Shown: positions 8,440-17,284 of the stretch, in pieces | Layout of the letters: the number at the start of each line of letters is the position of its first letter | Position numbering within the stretch: the stretch's first letter is position 1 | DNA from: an uncultured Bacteroides sp. | GTDB taxonomy: Bacteria > Bacteroidota > Bacteroidia > Bacteroidales > Bacteroidaceae | Assembly: GCA_900551445.1 (NCBI GenBank) | Contig: URWA01000011.1 | Coordinates: forward strand, 27,151-91,150 | DNA: 64,000 nucleotides | Reading direction: 5' to 3' | Position numbers and translations under genes: made by a program | The notes under the pieces: model-generated | Database searches by the model: none | Told to the model about the DNA's origin: nothing | Seen by the model: only the letters and a program-made list of their open reading frames with translations

Positions 8440-9711
8440 TTATTCTTTCCGTTTTGCCTTCAGTTCTTCTGCCGGCACCATACGATACAGACGGTCGCTC
8501 GGACGAATACGGCCCGGCACCTTGAACGATACGTGTACCCCTTTCTTTACCACATCCACCGGCTTCAGGTCTACACGTGCCTCTTCCAGCGTGACATACA
8601 TGGCCCCGGTAGTCGGACCGGTAATCAGGAGTTTGTCGCCCACCTTGATTTCAGCCGCTTCAATCAGAAACTCAGCCACTCCGATATTGGAGAAATACTT
8701 AATGCCGCGTCCGGCATATACCTTGCGTTCCGTAGCCTCCGAACCATAGTTCTTGCTCCATTCACCCAAGCGCTGTCCCAGATAGTATCCGTTCCAGAAA
8801 CCACGGTTGAACACCGTTTTCAGACGTGTGTCCCAGTCGGCCACCTTCTCGTCGGAGAAGGTACCGTCGAGATACGACTGGATGGCTTCCTTGTAACATT
8901 CCACCACCGTACGCACGTACTCAGGACCACGGGCACGGCCTTCAATCTTGAACACCCGCACACCGGCTTCAATCATCTCGTCCATGAAATGAATAGTCTT
9001 CAAATCTTTCGGCGACATGATATACTGGTTGTCCACTTCCAGTTCGATATCGCTTTCCTTGTCTTTCACGATGTAAGCCCGGCGGCATACCTGCATGCAA
9101 GCACCCCGGTTGGCCGATGCGTTCTGTTCGTTCAGGCTCAGATAGCATTTTCCGGAAACCGCCATGCACAAAGCTCCGTGGCAGAACATTTCGATACGAA
9201 CCAGTTCACCCATCGGGCCCTTGATCTGCTGTTCCTGAATGGCATCGTATATCTTACGCACCTGCTTGAGGTTCAACTCACGCGCCAGCACCACCACATC
9301 GGCAAAGCGGGAATAGAACTTCAGCGCTTCCGCATTGCTGATGTTCAGCTGGGTAGAAAGATGCACTTCCTGTCCCACCTCGTTACAGTAAGCCATCACG
9401 GCCACATCGGCTGCAATGACGGCACTGATACCGGCTTCCTTGGCTGCATCCACAATCTTGCGCATCAGTTCAATGTCTTCGTCGTAGATGATGGTATTGA
9501 TGGTCAGGTAACTCTTCACCCCGTGTTCCTCGCACACCTTGGCGATTTCACGCAAGTCTTCTATGGTAAAAGTGCTCGCCGAACGCGCACGCATGTTCAA
9601 ACTCTCGATGCCGAAATAGATGGAATCGGCTCCGGCATGAAGGGCAGCTGCCAACGACTCGCGCGAGCCAACAGGTGCCATGATTTCAAAGTCTTTGATT
9701 GTATAACTCAT
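8440..9711 (-). CDS. Peptidase U32 family protein (RlhA/TrhP type RNA hydroxylation)
   Basis: 423 residues, cytosolic. The frame is open further upstream, but the ATG at 9711 (MSYTIKDFEIMAPVGS) is chosen because the promoter box (TACCTTTG, 9743-9736) lies just before it and the family begins with this beta-strand. Seen: IMAPVGSRESLAAALHAGADSIYFG at the N-terminus, SGKCYLSLNEQ near 190, the cysteine cluster ANRGACMQVCRRAY, and FKIEGRARGPEYV. Once called collagenases, studied U32 proteins such as E. coli RlhA and TrhP hydroxylate 23S rRNA or tRNA wobble uridine, with Fe-S and prephenate dependence. Which activity this paralogue has is not readable. It is divergent from dusB, another tRNA modification gene. 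Confidence 0.88.
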   Translation of the reverse strand: MSYTIKDFEIMAPVGSRESLAAALHAGADSIYFGIESLNMRARSASTFTIEDLREIAKVCEEHGVKSYLTINTIIYDEDIELMRKIVDAAKEAGISAVIAADVAVMAYCNEVGQEVHLSTQLNISNAEALKFYSRFADVVVLARELNLKQVRKIYDAIQEQQIKGPMGELVRIEMFCHGALCMAVSGKCYLSLNEQNASANRGACMQVCRRAYIVKDKESDIELEVDNQYIMSPKDLKTIHFMDEMIEAGVRVFKIEGRARGPEYVRTVVECYKEAIQSYLDGTFSDEKVADWDTRLKTVFNRGFWNGYYLGQRLGEWSKNYGSEATERKVYAGRGIKYFSNIGVAEFLIEAAEIKVGDKLLITGPTTGAMYVTLEEARVDLKPVDVVKKGVHVSFKVPGRIRPSDRLYRMVPAEELKAKRKE

Positions 9712-9731
9712 TTCCACTATTATGATATTAC

Positions 9732-9785
9732 CGCGCAAAGGTAGCGTTTTTTCGGGATATAATAAAATTTCACTACCTTTGCGCG
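9732..9785. promoter_or_regulatory. Mirror-image divergent promoters of U32 gene and dusB
   Basis: A perfect 13-bp inverted repeat, CGCGCAAAGGTAG (9732-9744) and CTACCTTTGCGCG (9773-9785), places a TACCTTTG box on each strand, both firing outward. Both -33 regions must lie in the same 28-bp spacer, so the two promoters overlap. Neither has a clear TTG. Confidence 0.75.
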
Positions 9786-9799
9786 ACAATATCAAGCCA

Positions 9800-10789
9800 A
9801 TGAAAATTAGGAACATAGATTTAGGAGAAAAGCCAGTGTTGCTGGCCCCGATGGAAGATGTCACCGACCCAGCTTTCCGCCTGATGTGCAAGCAGTTTGG
9901 TGCCGACATGGTGTACACGGAGTTCGTGTCGAGCGATGCGTTGATCCGTTCGGTAGGAAAAACGATGTTGAAACTGAATATCAGTGAGAAGGAACGCCCG
10001 GTAGCCATCCAGATTTATGGAAAAGATACTGATACGATGGTGGAAGCGGCCCGCATCGTGGAACAGGCACAACCCGACATTCTAGACCTGAACTTCGGAT
10101 GTCCGGTGAAACGGGTAGCCGGCAAGGGAGCCGGTTCGGGACTGTTGCAGAACGTACCCAAGATGCTGGAGATTACCCGTGCCGTGGTCAATGCCGTCAA
10201 GATTCCGGTTACGGTAAAAACCCGTTTGGGATGGGATGCGGAACACAAAATCATCGTGGAGCTGGCGGAACAGTTGCAGGATTGCGGCATTGAGGCCCTG
10301 ACCATCCACGGACGTACCCGTGCCCAGATGTACACTGGCGAAGCCGACTGGACCCTTATCGGAGAAGTGAAGAAAAATCCGAGAATGTACATCCCCATCA
10401 TCGGCAACGGCGATATCACCACGCCTCAACGTGCCAAAGAATGTTTCGACCGCTACGGAGTGGATGCCATCATGATTGGACGGGCCAGTTTCGGACGCCC
10501 CTGGATTTTCAAGGAAGTAAAGCATTATCTGGAGACCGGAGAAGAACTTCCGCCCCTTTCTTTCAAATGGCGGATGGATGTCTTGCGGCAAGAAGTGCTC
10601 GACAGTGTGAACCTGCTGGATGAGCGCAGAGGTATCCTGCATGTGCGCCGTCACTTGGCAGCCTCCCCACTGTTCAAGGGGATTCCCAACTTCAAGGATA
10701 CCCGCATCGCCATGCTGCGTGCAGAGACCCTCCAGGAGTTGAATACCATCCTGGACCACATTGAAAATACATTCGGTAAGGAAGACTAA
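9800..10789 (+). CDS. dusB: tRNA-dihydrouridine synthase
   Basis: 329-residue FMN-dependent enzyme reducing specific tRNA uridines to dihydrouridine. The start at 9800 (MKIRNIDLG) is used because the promoter box at 9774-9781 rules out the longer open frame. Seen: LLAPMEDVTDPAFR (FMN-binding), LNFGCPVKRVAGKGAGSGLL with the catalytic Cys, KTRLGWD, HGRTRAQMYTGEADW, and GNGDI followed by MIGRASFGRPWIF. Order and length match DusB-type proteins. It shares a promoter region with the U32 gene, which may also modify RNA. The stop is 18 bases from the convergent PAP2 gene, and TCCTTACCGA bases around 10790 suggest a weak shared terminator. Confidence 0.93.
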   Translation: MKIRNIDLGEKPVLLAPMEDVTDPAFRLMCKQFGADMVYTEFVSSDALIRSVGKTMLKLNISEKERPVAIQIYGKDTDTMVEAARIVEQAQPDILDLNFGCPVKRVAGKGAGSGLLQNVPKMLEITRAVVNAVKIPVTVKTRLGWDAEHKIIVELAEQLQDCGIEALTIHGRTRAQMYTGEADWTLIGEVKKNPRMYIPIIGNGDITTPQRAKECFDRYGVDAIMIGRASFGRPWIFKEVKHYLETGEELPPLSFKWRMDVLRQEVLDSVNLLDERRGILHVRRHLAASPLFKGIPNFKDTRIAMLRAETLQELNTILDHIENTFGKED

Positions 10790-10807
10790 ACTCCTTACCG
10801 ACTTTCC

Positions 10808-11791
10808 TTAATACATAATCCGCTTGAAAACAGGTGAGATGAACCAGCGCTTGTACATCAGCGTCGCCAGCTGGTACACGAAAAACGCGGTAATCAATCC
10901 CACGAGAGAATCAATCAGGTAGTGCGCCTGGATGTAGACTGTGGCACAGCACAGCAACACATAGAACGGAAACAGGATATAAGCCAGCTTCCGGTTCACA
11001 CGCCAGGCCATAATCATCACAATGGTAGAGATACCCACATGTGAACTGGGAAAAGCGGCTGTAGGACGTTCGCCCACTTCCTGGGAGGCTTCCACCAGAT
11101 TATAGAAGAATCCATGCTCATATCCGGGCCCCGGAAGCAAGAATGTATTGTGGTTGAAATAATCGCCGATGGGCGTAAAGTCACACGCATTCACCTTGTC
11201 CATCCCAATGGCCGGGAAGTAAAACTGCGGGCCCGCTACCGGCACCAAAATATAGAACAGGTAGTAAATGAAGAAAGAGGTGACCAACACAAAACAGATT
11301 TTCTCAAACCACTCAAACCGGGTCAGAAAGTAATACACCACCACAATCAGCATCATGGGATAATAAAAGAAGTAACCCATATTGAACGGCTCACTGAACC
11401 ATACCGAGGGGCACAGCTTACTGAATTCCACGGAGGGCTGGCAATGGAAAATGGTCTGTTCGGCAGAAGCAAACAGATAGTCCAGGTTCGGGAACAGACG
11501 GTTGAACTCAAACGTGTCCGGATACCAGTAGGCCAGCAGTGACATCTGCACCACCATACGGATAAAAGCGGTCAACCGACAGGGAAATGCCTGATACAGA
11601 TGAATCAGTACGAACGTCAGCACCACAATGCCCAGACGTTCCAGCAACATCGTCCCGGGATGGTCCATCCGGGGATAGAGCAACAAAATCAAAATCGTGG
11701 TCAGGGCATTATAAATCAAACTGATGCTTTCTACCGCAAACAGTCCCTTTCCACTTTCTACTCGTTCAAATAACTTCAGTTCTATAGCCAT
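10808..11791 (-). CDS. PAP2-superfamily membrane protein (Aur1/inositolphosphotransferase-like)
   Basis: 327 residues with six or more membrane segments. The PAP2 phosphatase-like motifs sit in the C-terminal half: PTAAFPSSHVG (about 245-255) and YIQAHYLIDSLVG (about 285-298), with catalytic histidines in SSH and AHYLID. The preceding VPVAGPQFYFP resembles the first PAP2 motif of the Aur1/Ipt1-like group, which moves phosphate-linked head groups onto lipids such as ceramide. Its start overlaps the stop of the upstream SDR gene by 10 bases, so the two are translationally coupled. A lipid phosphatase or lipid head-group transferase is the likely role; the substrate is unknown. Confidence 0.82.
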   Translation of the reverse strand: MAIELKLFERVESGKGLFAVESISLIYNALTTILILLLYPRMDHPGTMLLERLGIVVLTFVLIHLYQAFPCRLTAFIRMVVQMSLLAYWYPDTFEFNRLFPNLDYLFASAEQTIFHCQPSVEFSKLCPSVWFSEPFNMGYFFYYPMMLIVVVYYFLTRFEWFEKICFVLVTSFFIYYLFYILVPVAGPQFYFPAIGMDKVNACDFTPIGDYFNHNTFLLPGPGYEHGFFYNLVEASQEVGERPTAAFPSSHVGISTIVMIMAWRVNRKLAYILFPFYVLLCCATVYIQAHYLIDSLVGLITAFFVYQLATLMYKRWFISPVFKRIMY

Positions 11792-12792
11792 CCTTCTTTC
11801 TTATACCAGGCAATTATTTCTTTTACACCTCTTTCCAACGGATATTCGGGCACATAGCCCAACTCTTTTTCCAGCGGGGAAATGTCACACCTCCAGTTCC
11901 GCTGCTTCATGATACGATACTTGTCACAGTTCAATGTACTGGTCTTCCGGGCCAGCCGTCCGATATTTTCCGCCACAAACGAGATGGCTTTCAAGAGAAA
12001 CAACGGACACACCAGACGAACCATCCACGGATTGCCCAATTCTTTCCGGATCAGATCGGAGAACGTATGACTACTGTACACTTTTCCGTCGCTCACAAAA
12101 TAGGCCCGACCCGTGACGTTTTTTTCAATGGCCAGATAAATGGCCTGTACCAGATCTTTCACAAAAACAAACGTGATGTCCTGCCGCTTGAAGCCTGCCG
12201 CAAAATCCACATGCTGCTTTACAGACTTGGCCATCAGAAAATAATCGTGCTCCCGAGGTCCGTACACGCCGGTGGGGCGGAAAATCACATACGAAAAGCC
12301 TGACAAGGACTTCAGGTATTCCTCCGTATGCAGTTTGCTCAATCCATACGCCGTATTCGGGCGTGGCGTATCTTCCTCGCAAATGGAAGTGTAATCTTTT
12401 TCACGTATCGGTCCAAATATACTTAACGAACTAATGTAAATAAAGTTCACGGGAAGCATGTCCAATCGCTTCAGCGTCTCGATAAAATACCGTGTAGCCC
12501 AGTAATTCCCGATTTCAAAATCGGCCTTGTCCAAGCATTTGGTCACCCCGGCGCAATGAATGATGTAATCCCATTTCCCATGCAAGCGTTTCTGCTCTTC
12601 CAGCTGTCCGGCCAGACGGTCGGAATCGGTAAAGTCCAGCACCGCAAAACGAATCCGTGCATCCTGTAGATATTTCCGGCTACTGGTTTTTCGTACACCG
12701 GCCCATACCTGGTAACCTCGTTCCAAGGCCCCTTCCACCAGAAAACTGCCAATAAACCCACTGGCACCTGTCACTAATACTTTCTTCTCCAT
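11782..12792 (-). CDS. NAD(P)-dependent epimerase/dehydratase (extended SDR)
   Basis: 336 residues, cytosolic. Rossmann motif VTGASGFIGSF (7-17), conserved IHCAGVTKC, and active-site YGLSK (about 168-172) with FRPTGVYGPREHDYF after it. This is an extended short-chain dehydrogenase of the group that includes sugar-nucleotide epimerases, sterol/ketosphinganine reductases and dihydroflavonol reductases. Sandwiched between a CDF transporter gene (5 bases upstream) and a PAP2 gene (10-base overlap downstream), it has no sugar-nucleotide genes nearby, which favours a lipid substrate. A Bacteroides thetaiotaomicron protein of this superfamily is a 3-ketosphinganine reductase; whether this is its orthologue needs a search. 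Confidence 0.85.
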   Translation of the reverse strand: MEKKVLVTGASGFIGSFLVEGALERGYQVWAGVRKTSSRKYLQDARIRFAVLDFTDSDRLAGQLEEQKRLHGKWDYIIHCAGVTKCLDKADFEIGNYWATRYFIETLKRLDMLPVNFIYISSLSIFGPIREKDYTSICEEDTPRPNTAYGLSKLHTEEYLKSLSGFSYVIFRPTGVYGPREHDYFLMAKSVKQHVDFAAGFKRQDITFVFVKDLVQAIYLAIEKNVTGRAYFVSDGKVYSSHTFSDLIRKELGNPWMVRLVCPLFLLKAISFVAENIGRLARKTSTLNCDKYRIMKQRNWRCDISPLEKELGYVPEYPLERGVKEIIAWYKKEGWL

Positions 12793-12797
12793 ACTTT

Positions 12798-13700
12798 TTA
12801 CTTCTCAGGTTCTGCATGGATACTGATATACGTATTCGCTCCAAAGGCTTCCCGCAATTTTTTTTCGATGGCCGTCACCTTTTCATGTGCCTCATGTAAA
12901 GAAATATTTCCATCCATACGCACATGCATGTCCATCGCATAATGGCTTCCTATCCGCCGGGTACGCAGATGATGAGGTTGTGACACCCCTTCTTCCGACA
13001 AAACAATCTTGGTAATTTCCTGTTCAATATCGTCCGGAAGCGAGCGTTCCAGCAGTTCATCCACACACGACTTGAGTTGCTTGACAGCTACCTGCACGAT
13101 AAAGACGCTGACAATCACGGCCGCCAACGGGTCGAGTACCCGCCAGCTGTCGCCCAGCAGGATGGCTCCTCCGATACCGATTGCCGTACCGATGGAAGAG
13201 AATGCATCGCTGCGGTGATGCCAGGCATTCGCAATGACGGCTGGGCTGTTATAACGTTTGCCCACCACACGGGTGTAATGAAACAAGATTTCCTTGGATA
13301 CAATGGATACAATGGCCGCCGCCAAGGCAATCCAACCGGGAGACTGCAGCGTCTCTCCTCTGAAGAAGAGTACAATTGACTCCACCCCACTCCAGCAAAT
13401 GCCCACGCCCACAGCCAGCAGAGCCGCACCAATCAGCAAAGTAGCCAGCGTTTCATATTTTCCATGCCCATAGTCATGGTCCTTGTCTTCCGGCTTACTG
13501 GAAATACGTACAAAGACGATTACGATTAAATCCGTAATCAAATCCGACAAAGAATGGACCGCATCGGCAATCATGGCCGCACTCTTGCCCCAAAAACCAG
13601 CCGCAAACTTACAAGCTACCAATAGAATATTCACCAAGCTTCCCACCAGGGTCACTTTGTATATTTCATGTTCGCGGACGGATGATTCAACTTCATTCAT
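12798..13700 (-). CDS. Cation diffusion facilitator (CDF) metal efflux transporter
   Basis: 300-residue inner-membrane Zn2+/divalent cation:proton antiporter. The start at 13700 (MNEVESSVREHEIYKV) is preferred over the longer frame because the promoter box (TATCTTTG on the minus strand, about 13731-13724) lies between them. Metal site motifs are AVHSLSDLITD in TM2 and WHHRSDAFSS in TM5 (HxxxD type, consistent with zinc/iron or manganese). The C-terminal cytosolic domain (HLRTRRIGSHYAMDMHVRMDG, HEAHEKV) is the usual dimerising fold. First gene of a three-gene operon with the SDR and PAP2 genes. Confidence 0.92.
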   Translation of the reverse strand: MNEVESSVREHEIYKVTLVGSLVNILLVACKFAAGFWGKSAAMIADAVHSLSDLITDLIVIVFVRISSKPEDKDHDYGHGKYETLATLLIGAALLAVGVGICWSGVESIVLFFRGETLQSPGWIALAAAIVSIVSKEILFHYTRVVGKRYNSPAVIANAWHHRSDAFSSIGTAIGIGGAILLGDSWRVLDPLAAVIVSVFIVQVAVKQLKSCVDELLERSLPDDIEQEITKIVLSEEGVSQPHHLRTRRIGSHYAMDMHVRMDGNISLHEAHEKVTAIEKKLREAFGANTYISIHAEPEK

Positions 13701-13848
13701 ATCAGACTTTGTAATAAGAACGCGGCAAAGATAATAGTTTTTCAGCATCTTAACAGAAAAATCCACGTTTATTCCACGGAATTTGCTTTCTTTGTATAAT
13801 CGAACATACCGGTTGCTAAGAGAGGAACCGGCCTAAACAATAAACAAC

Positions 13849-15999
13849 ATGGCTAAAAAGAAAAAAGAGAAAAAAGGCGGAAAGCACCTGAAGAAAAAAG
13901 AGCTCGTAGAAATGCTGCTCAGTTATTTCCGCACAAAGCCGAATGAAGCATTCAGCCTCAAGCAGTTGTTCCAAGCTCTAAAACTCACGACCCATCCGGG
14001 AAAAATGCTTTGTATCGATGTCGTAGAGGAAATGGTGGAAGACAATTTCCTGATTGAAATCGAAAAGGGGCGCTATAAAATCAATGACAAAGGACAGATT
14101 CTGACCGGTACCTTCCAGCGGAAGAGCAACGGAAAGAACTCGTTTATCCCCGACGACGGTGGAGAACCGATTTTCATTGCAGAACGTAACTCCGCGCACG
14201 CCATGAACAACGACAAAGTGAAAGTGTCCTTGTGTGCCAAATGCCGGAAAAAACAGGTGGAAGGACAGGTCATCGAGATTCTGGAACGTGCCAACGAAAC
14301 ATTTGTCGGTGTACTGAAAGTATCGAAGAATTATGCCTTCCTGTTGACGGAAGCCAACACGCTGGCCAATGACATCTTCATTCCGAAAGACAAGCTGAAA
14401 GGTGGAAAGGATGGGGACAAGGCTGTGGTACGAATCACCGAATGGCCGGAAGAGGCAAAGAACCCGTTTGGAGAGGTGATTGACATTCTGGGAAAAGCCG
14501 GCGACAATACCACCGAAATGCATGCCATCCTGGCCGAATACGGATTGCCTTATACTTATCCGCAAGCCGTGGAAGCAGCTGCCGAGAAACTGTCGGCTGA
14601 AATCACACCGGAAGACTATGCCGAACGCGAAGACTTCCGCGACGTGGTGACCTTCACCATCGACCCGAAGGACGCCAAGGACTTCGACGACGCCCTGTCT
14701 ATCCGCAACCTGAAACCGGGACTATGGGAAGTGGGAGTTCACATTGCGGATGTATCGCACTACGTGAAGGAAGGAAGCATCATCGACAAGGAAGCAGTGA
14801 AACGTGCCACTTCTGTGTATCTGGTCGACCGCACCATTCCGATGCTCCCGGAACGGTTGTGTAACTTCATCTGCTCTCTGCGACCGGACGAGGAAAAGCT
14901 GGCTTACTCTGTCATTTTCGACATGAACGAGAAAGCCGAAGTGAAGAATTTCCGTATCCGCCACACCGTCATCAAATCCAACCGCCGTTTCACATACGAA
15001 GAGGCACAACAGATTATTGAAACGGGAGAAGGCGACTACAAAGAAGAAATTCTGGAACTGAACCGCCTGGCTCAGATTCTGCGGGAAAAACGAATGAGTG
15101 CCGGTTCCATCAACTTCGACCGTTGTGAGGTGAAATTCGAGATTGACGAGAACGGCAAACCGCTCAGTGTGTACTTCAAGGTTTCCAAGGAAGCCAACAA
15201 GCTGATTGAGGAATTCATGCTGCTGGCCAACCGTACCGTAGCCGAATACGTCGGAAAGGTGCCTAAGAACAAGAAGCCGAAGGTATTCCCTTATCGTATC
15301 CACGACCTTCCGGACCCCGACAAACTGGACAACCTGAACCAGTTCATCGCCCGCTTTGGTTATAAAATCCGTACGGGAGGCAGCAAGGTGGAAGTTTCCA
15401 AGTCACTCAACCACCTGCTCAATGAAATCAACGGCAAAAAGGAACAGAACCTGATAGAAACAGTGTCCTTGCGCGCCATGCAAAAGGCCCGTTACTCCAT
15501 CTACAACATCGGACACTACGGACTGGGATTTGATTACTACACCCATTTCACCTCTCCTATCCGCCGTTATCCGGACCTGATGGTACACCGTCTGCTCACC
15601 CGTTACCTGGCAGGAGGACGAAGCGCCCAGGCCGACAAATACGAGACCCTTTGCGAACACAGTTCGGCCATGGAACAGACTGCCGCCAGTGCAGAACGTG
15701 CTTCCGTGAAATACAAGCAAGTGGAATTCATGGGCGACCGTATCGGACAGGTGTACGATGGCGTTATCTCTGGAGTGACAGAATGGGGCCTCTATGTGGA
15801 AATCAATGAAAACAAATGCGAGGGCATGATTGCCATGCGTGATTTAGGCAACGATTTCTACGAGTTTGATGAAAAGAACTATTGCCTCATCGGACGCCGC
15901 CATCACCAGAAGTTCAGCCTCGGCGACCCGATTAAGATTAAAGTGGCCCGTGCCAACCTGGCCAAGAAACAGTTGGATTTTGTATTGGCAGAAGAATAA
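13849..15999 (+). CDS. rnr: Ribonuclease R
   Basis: 716-residue 3'-5' exoribonuclease of the RNase II/RNB family that degrades structured RNA. Lysine-rich N-terminus (MAKKKKEKKGGKHLKKK), a winged-helix region (about 20-75), two cold-shock/OB domains, and the RNB catalytic domain with FTIDPKDAKDFDDALS (about 268-283) holding the metal-binding aspartates. HFTSPIRRYPDLMVHR and a C-terminal S1 domain (YDGVISGVTEWGLYVEI) follow. It is shorter than E. coli RNase R but normal for Bacteroidota. The leader contains a small hairpin (CCGGTT 13809-13814 with AACCGG 13826-13831) close to the start codon. Confidence 0.95.
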   Translation: MAKKKKEKKGGKHLKKKELVEMLLSYFRTKPNEAFSLKQLFQALKLTTHPGKMLCIDVVEEMVEDNFLIEIEKGRYKINDKGQILTGTFQRKSNGKNSFIPDDGGEPIFIAERNSAHAMNNDKVKVSLCAKCRKKQVEGQVIEILERANETFVGVLKVSKNYAFLLTEANTLANDIFIPKDKLKGGKDGDKAVVRITEWPEEAKNPFGEVIDILGKAGDNTTEMHAILAEYGLPYTYPQAVEAAAEKLSAEITPEDYAEREDFRDVVTFTIDPKDAKDFDDALSIRNLKPGLWEVGVHIADVSHYVKEGSIIDKEAVKRATSVYLVDRTIPMLPERLCNFICSLRPDEEKLAYSVIFDMNEKAEVKNFRIRHTVIKSNRRFTYEEAQQIIETGEGDYKEEILELNRLAQILREKRMSAGSINFDRCEVKFEIDENGKPLSVYFKVSKEANKLIEEFMLLANRTVAEYVGKVPKNKKPKVFPYRIHDLPDPDKLDNLNQFIARFGYKIRTGGSKVEVSKSLNHLLNEINGKKEQNLIETVSLRAMQKARYSIYNIGHYGLGFDYYTHFTSPIRRYPDLMVHRLLTRYLAGGRSAQADKYETLCEHSSAMEQTAASAERASVKYKQVEFMGDRIGQVYDGVISGVTEWGLYVEINENKCEGMIAMRDLGNDFYEFDEKNYCLIGRRHHQKFSLGDPIKIKVARANLAKKQLDFVLAEE

Positions 16000-16032
16000 C
16001 AGCTATCAAATCCGTTCTATTCCATAAAAATC

Positions 16033-16080
16033 TCCCCGCTCTTCTTAAAGACTTGATGTCTGGGAAGAGCGGGGATTCTT
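16033..16080. terminator. Bidirectional terminator between rnr and a 43-aa gene
   Basis: 12-bp perfect stem TCCCCGCTCTTC (16033-16044) with GAAGAGCGGGGA (16064-16075). A short T-rich tail follows on the + strand and AAAAAT precedes it, so it can stop both convergent transcripts. Confidence 0.8.
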
Positions 16081-16081
16081 A

Positions 16082-16213
16082 TTATTTCACCCTACGATTC
16101 AACTGGTTATTTGCTTTTTCCGGACGGGATTTCCCCACCCGTTTGCCACTTGCTTTTTTCTTATTGTTCTGTTTTGCTTTGAAAGCAAAAGGATTTTTCT
16201 TGTTCACTACCAT
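16082..16213 (-). CDS. Small basic conserved-looking protein, 43 aa
   Basis: A short gene read directly from the minus strand: ATG at 16213, TAA at 16084-16082, 43 residues. The product starts MVVNKKNPFAFKAK and ends NNQLNRRVK. It carries about 15 Lys/Arg and only one acidic residue, so it is strongly basic, with no signal peptide or membrane segment. A weak purine-rich stretch (GGAAAAA) lies about 15 bases upstream, and its stop sits just before a bidirectional terminator, as expected of a real gene. Composition suggests a nucleic-acid or ribosome-bound protein; no family is recognised. Clean boundaries and the convergent terminator support it; absence of a clear -7 box lowers confidence. 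Confidence 0.6.
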   Translation of the reverse strand: MVVNKKNPFAFKAKQNNKKKASGKRVGKSRPEKANNQLNRRVK

Positions 16214-16295
16214 ACTGCATTGATTTTTCCACAAAAATAGGATTTTATTGGATTCATCACAAAATATCGTTACTTTTGTCCATTATCAAAATGAA

Positions 16296-17216
16296 ATGTC
16301 CATGAGCCCAATCGATTACACGCATATACTGACAAAGGCAGTAGACGAACTTTCCGATAACCAATCTTACCGGGGACTGTTCCATCAGCACCGGGAAGGT
16401 GAACCGCTTCCTTCAGGGAAATCGCTGGAACGGATTGTGGAACTGGCCCGCGCCATCCTGTTTCCCGGCTATTTCGGCAATTCAACCATCAACAGCCAGA
16501 CCATCAACTACCACATCGGGGTCAACATCGAGGAACTGTTTTCCCTACTCATCGAACAAATACAAGCAGGGCTGTGCTTCGGCGTGGAAAATGAAGGACA
16601 ATGCGACTGTCAGTCTCCTTGTCGGGCTACGGCTACTCAACTGGCGGCGGAATTCATCGGTCGTCTGCCGGAAATCCGTCGCATCCTGGCCACGGACGTA
16701 GAGGCGGCCTACTACGGTGACCCTGCCGCCACATGCTTCGGGGAAATCATCTGCTGCTATCCGGTCATCCGTGCCGTAACCAACTACCGGATTGCCCACG
16801 AACTTTACCGGCTCAATGTGCCGCTCATCCCGCGTATCATCACCGAGATGGCCCATTCCGAAACAGGTATCGACATCCATCCGGGCGCCCAAATCGGACA
16901 CCACTTTACGATTGACCATGGCACGGGTGTGGTCATCGGAGCCACCTGCATCATCGGCAACCACGTGAAACTGTATCAGGGAGTGACCTTGGGCGCCAAG
17001 AGTTTCCCCTGCGATGAGCAAGGCAACCCTATCAAAGGAATTCCGCGCCACCCGATACTGGAAGACAACGTGATTGTCTACTCCAACGCCACCATTCTGG
17101 GACGTATCACCATCGGTGAAGGTGCCACCATCGGCGGTAACATCTGGGTGACGGAAAGTGTGCCTGCCGGTACCCGTATCGTACAGCGGAAAAGTAAGGA
17201 AAATCCACAAAAATAA
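16296..17216 (+). CDS. Serine O-acetyltransferase, EpsC/CysE type
   Basis: About 306 residues. Makes O-acetylserine from serine and acetyl-CoA for cysteine synthesis. The frame is open from 16248, but a TACTTTTG promoter box lies at 16271-16278, so the true start is ATG 16296 (or 16302). The N-terminal helical domain contains a CQSPC-like cysteine group (ENEGQCDCQSPC). The C-terminal left-handed beta-helix has hexapeptide repeats: GIDIHPGAQIGHHFTIDHG (catalytic His), VVIGATCIIGNHVKLYQGVTLGAKSF, and a final GEGATIGGNIWVTESVPAG. Long N-terminal domain and length match the Bacteroidota/plant-like EpsC group. No cysteine synthase gene is adjacent. Confidence 0.9.
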   Translation: MSMSPIDYTHILTKAVDELSDNQSYRGLFHQHREGEPLPSGKSLERIVELARAILFPGYFGNSTINSQTINYHIGVNIEELFSLLIEQIQAGLCFGVENEGQCDCQSPCRATATQLAAEFIGRLPEIRRILATDVEAAYYGDPAATCFGEIICCYPVIRAVTNYRIAHELYRLNVPLIPRIITEMAHSETGIDIHPGAQIGHHFTIDHGTGVVIGATCIIGNHVKLYQGVTLGAKSFPCDEQGNPIKGIPRHPILEDNVIVYSNATILGRITIGEGATIGGNIWVTESVPAGTRIVQRKSKENPQK

Positions 17217-17255
17217 AATCCGCAGCTCCAGGAAGAAACTCCCGGAAACTGCGGA
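17210..17255 (-). terminator. Terminator of the rhamnose operon
   Basis: TCCGCAG (17219-17225) pairs with CTGCGGA (17249-17255) with further pairing inside. On the minus strand the hairpin is followed by a T-rich tract (complement of 17210-17218). It sits 30 bases after the oxidoreductase stop codon. Confidence 0.75.
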
Positions 17256-17284
17256 CACTCGATTTAGTAAGACAGTGAAATATA

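Noticed and set aside
8533..9744. 403-residue open frame on the plus strand
   Set aside because: Antisense to the U32 gene, which has clear family motifs; no start signals.
9722..9799. 26-residue N-terminal extension of dusB
   Set aside because: The promoter box at 9774-9781 lies inside it, so these bases are upstream of the transcript.
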